Shown here piece by piece: positions 60,401-64,000 of a DNA stretch of 64,000 bases. Position numbers and translations under genes: made by a program. Under the pieces are notes generated by a model. The model saw only the letters and a list, made by a program, of their open reading frames with translations. It had not been told where the DNA came from and searched no databases. Source of the stretch: Xiphophorus maculatus (lineage: Eukaryota; Chordata; Actinopteri; Cyprinodontiformes; Poeciliidae); contig NC_036447.1 in assembly GCF_002775205.1 (NCBI RefSeq), positions 26,704,501 to 26,768,500 on the forward strand, read 5' to 3'. Every line of letters begins with the position of its first letter. Position 1 is the first letter of the stretch.

Positions 60401-62775
60401 CTGTGACGTCAGGAGTCACAGAGGCTGAAAACTTCTGTGACGTCAGGAGTCACAGAGGCTGAAGACTTCTGACGTCAGGAGTCACAGAAGCTGAAAACTT
60501 CTGACGTCAGGAGTCACAGAGGCTGAAAACTTCCGACGTCAGGAGTCACAGAGGCTGAAAACTTCTGTGACTCCTGACGTCACAGAGGCTGAAAACTTCT
60601 GATGTCAGGAGTCACAGAGGCTGAAAACGTCAGTGACGTCAGGAGTCACAGAGGCTGAAAACTTCCGACGTCAGGAGTCACAGAGGCTGAAAACTTCTGA
60701 GACTCCTGACGTCACAGAGGCTGAAAACTTCTGTGATATCAGGAGTCACATAGGCTGAAAACTTCCGACGTCAGGAGTCTCAGAGGCTGAAGACTTCCGA
60801 CGTCAGGAGTCACAGAGGCTGAAAACTTCTGTGACGTCAGGAGTCACAGAGGCTGAAAACTTCCGACGTCAGGAGTCACAGAGGCTGAAGACTTCTGACG
60901 TCAGGAGTCACAGAGGCTGAAGACTTCTGACGTCAGGGGTCACATAGGCTGAAAACTTCTGTGACGTCAGGAGTCACAGAGGCTGAAAACTTCTGTGACG
61001 TCAGGAGTCACAGAGGCTGAAGACTTCTGACGTCAGGAGTCACAGAGGCTGAAAACTTCTGACGTCAGGAGTCACAGAGGCTGAAAATTTCTGTGACTCC
61101 TGACGTCACAGAGGCTGAAAACTTCTGTGACGTCAGGAGTCACAGAGGCTGAAAACTTCTGTGACGTCAGGAGTCACAGAGGCTGAAAACTTCTGTGACG
61201 TCAGGAGTCACAGAGGCTGAAAACTTCTGTGATATCAGGAGTCACAGAGGCTGAAAACGTCTGACGTCAGGAGTCACAGAGGCTGAAGACTTCCGACGTC
61301 AGGAGTCAGAGGCTGAAAACCTCTGATGTCAGGAGTCACAGAGGCTGAAAACTTCCGATGTCAGGAGTCACAGAGGCTGAAAACTTCTGTGACGTCAGGA
61401 GTCACAGACGCTGAAAACTTCCGACGTCAGGAGTCACAGAGGCTGTGACTCCTGCCTCTGTGACGTCAGGAGTCACAGAGGCTGAAAACTTCTGACGTCA
61501 GGAGTCACAGAGGCTGAAGACTTCTGACGTCAGGGGTCACATAGGCTGAAAACTTCTGTGACGTCAGGAGTCACAGAGGCTGAAAACTTCTGTGACGTCA
61601 GGAGTCACAGAGGCTGAAGACTTCTGACGTCAGGAGTCACAGAAGCTGAAAACTTCTGACGTCAGGAGTCACAGAGGCTGAAAACTTCCGACGTCAGGAG
61701 TCACAGAGGCTGAAAACTTCTGTGACTCCTGACGTCACAGAGGCTGAAAACTTCTGATGTCAGGAGTCACAGAGGCTGAAAACGTCAGTGACGTCAGGAG
61801 TCACAGAGGCTGAAAACTTCCGACGTCAGGAGTCACAGAGGCTGAAAACTTCTGTGACTCCTGACGTCACAGAGGCTGAAAACTTCTGTGATATCAGGAG
61901 TCACATAGGCTGAAAACTTCCGACGTCAGGAGTCTCAGAGGCTGAAGACTTCCGACGTCAGGAGTCACAGAGGCTGAAAACTTCTGTGACGTCAGGAGTC
62001 ACAGAGGCTGAAAACTTCCGACGTCAGGAGTCACAGAGGCTGAAGACTTCTGACGTCAGGAGTCACAGAGGCTGAAGACTTCTGACGTCAGGGGTCACAT
62101 AGGCTGAAAACTTCTGTGACGTCAGGAGTCACAGAGGCTGAAAACTTCTGTGACGTCAGGAGTCACAGAGGCTGAAGACTTCTGACGTCAGGAGTCACAG
62201 AGGCTGAAAACTTCTGACGTCAGGAGTCACAGAGGCTGAAAATTTCTGTGACTCCTGACGTCACAGAGGCTGAAAACTTCTGATGTCAGGAGTCACAGAG
62301 GCTGAAAACTTCTGACGTCAGGAGTCACAGAGGCTGAAAACTTCTGTGACGTCAGGAGTCACAGAGGCTGAAAACTTCTGTGACGTCAGGAGTCACAGAG
62401 GCTGAAAACTTCTGACGTCAGGAGTCACAGAGGCTGAAAACTTCTGTGACTCCTGACGTCACAGAGGCTGAAAACTTCTGATGTCAGGAGTCACATAGGC
62501 TGAAAACTTCTGACGTCAGGAGTCACAGAGGCTGAAGGGAGCTAGCAGTGACTTTAACCCAATGTCTTTCATGCTTCTTGTGAAATAGAGGAAGTGGTAA
62601 CAGAGTGATCCTGATGTCTGACCTCTGACCCCCTGCAGGCAGAACCAACAATGTGTTGCAGAAAGTGGACGTTCGATTGGTCAGCGAGGAAGCCTGCGTT
62701 CGCTCTTACGGCTACCTAGTCACTCCCAGAATGCTTTGTGCTGGTTATCGTAGTGGAGGGAAAGACGCCTGTCAG
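42182..62775 (+). CDS. tmprss6: Transmembrane serine protease 6 (matriptase-2), 3' end beyond window
   Basis: Exons: 42182-42256 (candidate), 46166-46298, 47072-47214, 47875-47942, 48179-48366, 48458-48499, 49402-49606, 49751-49887, 50267-50379, 50488-50597, 51711-51853, 51937-52035, 53370-53483, 53710-53826, 56153-56321, 57361-57638, 62639-62775. All phases agree; 757 residues so far against 811 in human. Type II membrane protease; in mammals it acts on hepatocytes, limits BMP signalling through hemojuvelin and lowers hepcidin. Order: short cytoplasmic N-terminus, membrane helix, SEA, two CUB, three LDLRa, trypsin-like domain with activation site R/IVGG (R572), catalytic His613 (SAAHC) and Asp664 (SHDYDLALL). 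The exon with GDSGGP and catalytic Ser is absent from the window. Distinctive family matches: GCSR then [45 protein letters not shown]. LDLRa exons are symmetrical phase 1-1. Confidence 0.95.
43719..43842 (+). mobile_element. SINE/LINE 3' end with GGAT tail
   Basis: ACAGACTGGCGACCTGTCCA, GGTGACCCCGCCTCTCGCCC and GATAGGCACCAGCACC, ending AAAATGGATGGATGG. This tail is one of the commonest fish retroposon ends. It lies in tmprss6 intron 1. Confidence 0.7.
44045..44164 (-). mobile_element. tRNA-derived SINE head
   Basis: On the minus strand: GGTGGCGTAGTGGTTAGCGC (A box) and GTGGGTTCGACTTCCGGACC (B box), about 60 bases apart as in a tRNA gene. Same family as 27683-27790. It is not a complete cloverleaf. 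Confidence 0.65.
44935..45165 (+). pseudogene. piggyBac-type transposase C-terminal fragment
   Basis: Translation contains [35 protein letters not shown] and [20 protein letters not shown], the end of the catalytic region of fish piggyBac-like transposases. The following Cys-rich zinc-binding tail is missing: the sequence passes directly into a LINE 3' end. Broken relic in tmprss6 intron 1. Confidence 0.7.
45185..45445 (+). mobile_element. LINE 3' end with GTCTAA-type tail
   Basis: CTGTTCTCCCTGCTGCCCTC and GGAAAGAGGTTCTGCAGCAT are the end of a CR1/L2-like ORF. Then CAACGAAATTTCGTTCT and a tail of AAGTCGAAGTCTAAGTC repeats. Confidence 0.65.
46166..46298 (+). CDS. tmprss6: tmprss6 exon 2: membrane anchor
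   Basis: Encodes a basic cytosolic stretch (KTTRTCR) and one hydrophobic helix ([20 protein letters not shown]), then G as in human WYFLG. Positive charge before the helix fits a type II topology, catalytic domain outside. The acceptor could be at CAG 46165 or AAG 46162, differing by one codon. Confidence 0.85.
47072..48499 (+). CDS. tmprss6: tmprss6 exons 3-6: SEA-type stem
   Basis: Exons 47072-47214, 47875-47942, 48179-48366 and 48458-48499. They align with human YSGSLRVLNRHFSQDL (fish [14 protein letters not shown]), the ITSTRLGTYYNSSSVYSFG piece (fish [17 protein letters not shown]), and a small exon ending SSFG where human has STLG. NYT is a possible glycosylation site. The third intron contains a family C MITE. 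Confidence 0.85.
47364..47775. mobile_element. MITE family C, full copy
   Basis: TAGCTGCATTTCCATTA at the left and GTGATGGAAACGCAGCTA at the right are terminal inverted repeats, 412 bp apart. Inside, ATCGAAACGAGTTTTTCGAT is another dyad. It sits in tmprss6 intron 3. Confidence 0.8.
49402..49887 (+). CDS. tmprss6: tmprss6 exons 7-8: first CUB domain
   Basis: Exons 49402-49606 and 49751-49887. CYRYQK opens it; [39 protein letters not shown] and [17 protein letters not shown] align closely to human CUB1. Human ECRDRLAMYD is matched almost exactly. Confidence 0.95.
49978..50130. mobile_element. MITE family C fragment
   Basis: Has TCTGTTTCCATTACAAACG, CGCTAATGTCGAAAAAACA and ATCGCATCACATGA, shared with 21117-21430 and in part with 47364-47775. 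It lies in tmprss6 intron 8. Confidence 0.55.
50267..51853 (+). CDS. tmprss6: tmprss6 exons 9-11: second CUB domain
   Basis: Exons 50267-50379, 50488-50597 and 51711-51853. Motifs: [52 protein letters not shown] (human SQISLTGPGVRVHYGLYN). NCT is a possible glycosylation site. The donor at 51854 is GTAAGT. Confidence 0.95.
51428..51468. repeat. (GT)n microsatellite
   Basis: Uninterrupted GT dinucleotides, about 20 copies, in tmprss6 intron 10. Confidence 0.95.
51937..53826 (+). CDS. tmprss6: tmprss6 exons 12-14: three LDL-receptor class A modules
   Basis: One module per exon: 51937-52035 (CPGQFLC to [11 protein letters not shown]), 53370-53483 ([10 protein letters not shown] to [11 protein letters not shown]), 53710-53826 ([29 protein letters not shown]). 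Each ends in the Asp/Glu-rich calcium-binding signature. All three are phase 1-1, so any one could be skipped without frameshift. Confidence 0.95.
52415..52790. mobile_element. MITE family A, copy 4 (partial)
   Basis: GGGTGTTTTCCCACATGATA start, GTTCGATTGGGGATCAAAGT, and GTTACCCAGAATGCCCTGCA near its end. The right half seen in copy 1 is missing. It lies in tmprss6 intron 12. Confidence 0.7.
52790..53110. repeat. Degenerate AT-rich tandem repeat (AAATATTTAG motif)
   Basis: Repeated AAATATTTAGYTTG, TTGCTAAYTAA and TTTGAAGCTAA pieces with loose spacing of about 30-45 bases. It looks like an old minisatellite, starting where MITE A copy 4 stops. Confidence 0.7.
54266..54455 (-). pseudogene. LINE fragment, minus strand, same family as 39825
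   Basis: The reverse complement translates to [20 protein letters not shown], then KDLLP, matching the LINE at 39825. Only this internal piece is present. It is in the 2.3-kb tmprss6 intron 14. Confidence 0.75.
55615..55840. mobile_element. hAT-type MITE with 8-bp target duplication
   Basis: A 226-bp element from CAGGGGTGTCAAACTCCAGT to ACTGGAGTTTGACACCTGTG, flanked on both sides by CTTTAAAC (55607-55614 and 55841-55848). Eight-base duplications and CAGGGG ends are diagnostic of hAT elements. It is in tmprss6 intron 14. Confidence 0.95.
56153..62775 (+). CDS. tmprss6: tmprss6 exons 15-17: serine protease domain (Ser exon missing)
   Basis: Exon 15 (56153-56321) holds ECG, the stem cysteine kept linked after activation, the cleavage site STR/IVGG and the His motif SAAHC. 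Exon 16 (57361-57638) holds the Asp motif DYDLALL and CWVTGWG. Exon 17 (62639-62775) holds QKVDV, RMLCAGY and KDACQ, ending in phase 0 exactly before the expected GDSGGP. The intron between exons 16 and 17 is exactly 5,000 bp, about 84 percent of it minisatellite. Confidence 0.95.
56929..57060. mobile_element. MITE family B fragment
   Basis: ATGCTGCAGTATGCAAGTTTTATA terminal piece (compare 1197), a TATA-rich expansion, then CTCATCTGCCTTCTCCCAGT as in the copy at 36270. It is in tmprss6 intron 15. Confidence 0.45.
58315..62537. repeat. 4.2-kb minisatellite with CRE palindromes in tmprss6 intron 16
   Basis: Around 130 units of about 30-34 bp. The typical unit is TTCTGTGACGTCAGGAGTCA followed by CAGAGGCTGAAAAC. 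Variants: TTCYGACGTC without TGTG, GATATC or GATGTC for GACGTC, GAAGAC for GAAAAC, CATAGG for CAGAGG. Many units contain TGACGTCA, a full CREB/ATF palindrome. About 13 units carry the inner core inverted (TGTGACTCCTGACGTCACA). Blocks recur at a 1,155-bp period, for example 60361 and 61516, and 60919 and 62074. No reading frame is open through it. Confidence 0.97.
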
Positions 62776-64000
62776 GTATGGGCATATAAACATAACACTA
62801 AGTGTTTGCTTACCAATCTGCATTGATTTCTTTCTATTAGCAAAGAAAAAACTGCATGTCAGACTACAGGCTGTGAACCACAGAACCCCTCTGTTTTTCT
62901 GATCAAAGGAACTTTTTTTCCTTTCTGTACTTTTTGTTGTTTTGACTAAGTTTTAGTAACATTGGGTGAACAGAAACACATCATGCAGAAATTAGAAACT
63001 TGTCCACTGCCAATTGAATAAATGAAAACCCTTGATTTAAAACAATGTTCTATATAGATTGTTCATATAGATTGCACATTTAAACACCTTTTACAGATAT
63101 TTCCATGTACCCACTTCCCAAAAAGAAAATGGAAATTTGCTCCATGTCTTGCTTTTACAGTTGCTTTCTAAATTACTTACACTTCTTTACCAATTGTACA
63201 GTTTCATTGTTTCCAAAATCTGTTTGAGATAAATAAATAAATGTATTTTTGCTAAATGACAGAAAACTTAGAAAGAACATTTCGTAGAATTTCTTTAGTA
63301 ACTTTGCTCAAATTCAAACTTTCACATACATTCAGTGTCAGTCAGTATCTATATTTTAAAATGTGTGTTTTGGGTCAAATCTTCTAGGTTTTCTTCCTTC
63401 TTCTCACAACAGTTTGCTGGAGTTTGGGCTCATTCCTCCTGAAAGAACTGGTGGAGCTATTTGTAGGCCGCCAATCTCACACACGCCTTTTCAGAGATTC
63501 CAACAACTTCTCCAAACTTTTGAATTCGAGAAAAGTCACAAAAAAAAAAAAAAAAAATTCTAAACAATATTTCCGCCAAGTTTTCTGGCATTTGCCAAAT
63601 AGAAGCAATTTTAGTAATCCTAACTAAGCTAAAACACAAAAAAGTCTGGTCTGATTTCACTTCAGACACTAAGGGAAAAAAAATGTGTGTTCTTACTCAG
63701 TTTATGTTAACATCTGGTTTCAACCATACCTCAAAAACATAAAGATTATTCTAGGAAGTCTTGACTGAATTAACCTTTCTGACTTCTATTTGCAAAACCT
63801 TTTGAAAATTATGTCATGTTCTTAATTTATTATTATATAGTTATTTGTGTCATTAATAACTATAAAAATTAAAGCTTTTGTTAGTAACTTGACAAAATGT
63901 GACAAGGTTCAAGGTGTAGAAATACTTTAGTAAGGTACAACTATATAAAATACATTATTTCAGTTACGGTAATCTGTCACAAGATACAGGCTGACATGAA
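62776..64000 (+). other. tmprss6 intron 17, incomplete
   Basis: Donor CAG/GTATGG. No GDSGGP-encoding exon occurs before the end of the window. It contains poly-A at about 63540 and a DNA transposon relic; the rest is AT-rich. Confidence 0.8.
63380..63500. mobile_element. Tc1/mariner-like transposon relic
   Basis: CAGTTTGCTGGAGTTTGGGC, TCATTCCTCCTGAAAGAACT and TTGTAGGCCGCCAATCTCAC resemble, from memory, an internal stretch of Tc1-like elements in fish. Short and degraded, ends not defined. Confidence 0.4.

Noticed and set aside
58315-62537. CRISPR-like array or coding repeat
   Set aside because: There are no unique spacers, the genome is vertebrate, and all frames have stops; it is a minisatellite.

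Overview
The window is vertebrate nuclear DNA, almost certainly from a teleost fish. Genes are split into many small exons with GT-AG introns, the non-coding DNA is AT-rich, and it is full of fish-type repeats: truncated non-LTR LINEs, tRNA-derived SINEs, several MITE families, and hAT, Tigger-like and piggyBac remnants. All genes read on the + strand. The gene content matches the human 22q12.3 neighbourhood (MPST, TMPRSS6, IL2RB), which supports the gene names.  Layout: (1) 1-4,280: mpst, two exons, complete. (2) 4,281-18,600: no protein gene recognised; it holds MITEs, LINE tails, short tandem repeats and two possible promoter or 5' exon regions. (3) 18,718-24,490: first IL-2 receptor beta-like gene, nine confident coding exons plus one optional 72-bp exon. 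(4) 24,733-31,580: repeats only. (5) 33,565-39,021: second, tandem IL-2 receptor beta-like gene, nine exons whose phases match the first copy one for one. (6) 39,022-42,181: MITE, LINE and a presumed tmprss6 upstream region. (7) 42,182-64,000: tmprss6 (matriptase-2), 17 exons assembled with unbroken phase; the last exon, carrying the catalytic Ser, lies beyond the window.  Biology: mpst makes persulfide and H2S from 3-mercaptopyruvate. The two receptor genes encode class I cytokine receptors expected to pair with the common gamma chain for IL-2/IL-15 signalling. tmprss6 encodes a type II transmembrane serine protease that in mammals lowers hepcidin by acting on hemojuvelin. They are neighbours by conserved synteny, not because they share a pathway.  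The most unusual structure is a roughly 4.2-kb minisatellite (58,315-62,537) in the intron between the last two tmprss6 exons of this window. Many units carry the palindromic CRE core TGACGTCA, about a dozen units have the inner core inverted, and a 1,155-bp higher-order block is duplicated. Also notable are divergence between the two receptor copies (extra phosphotyrosine-type repeat, GC-AG intron, altered WSXWS box, possible extra exon) and a cluster of dyad repeats near 16 kb.
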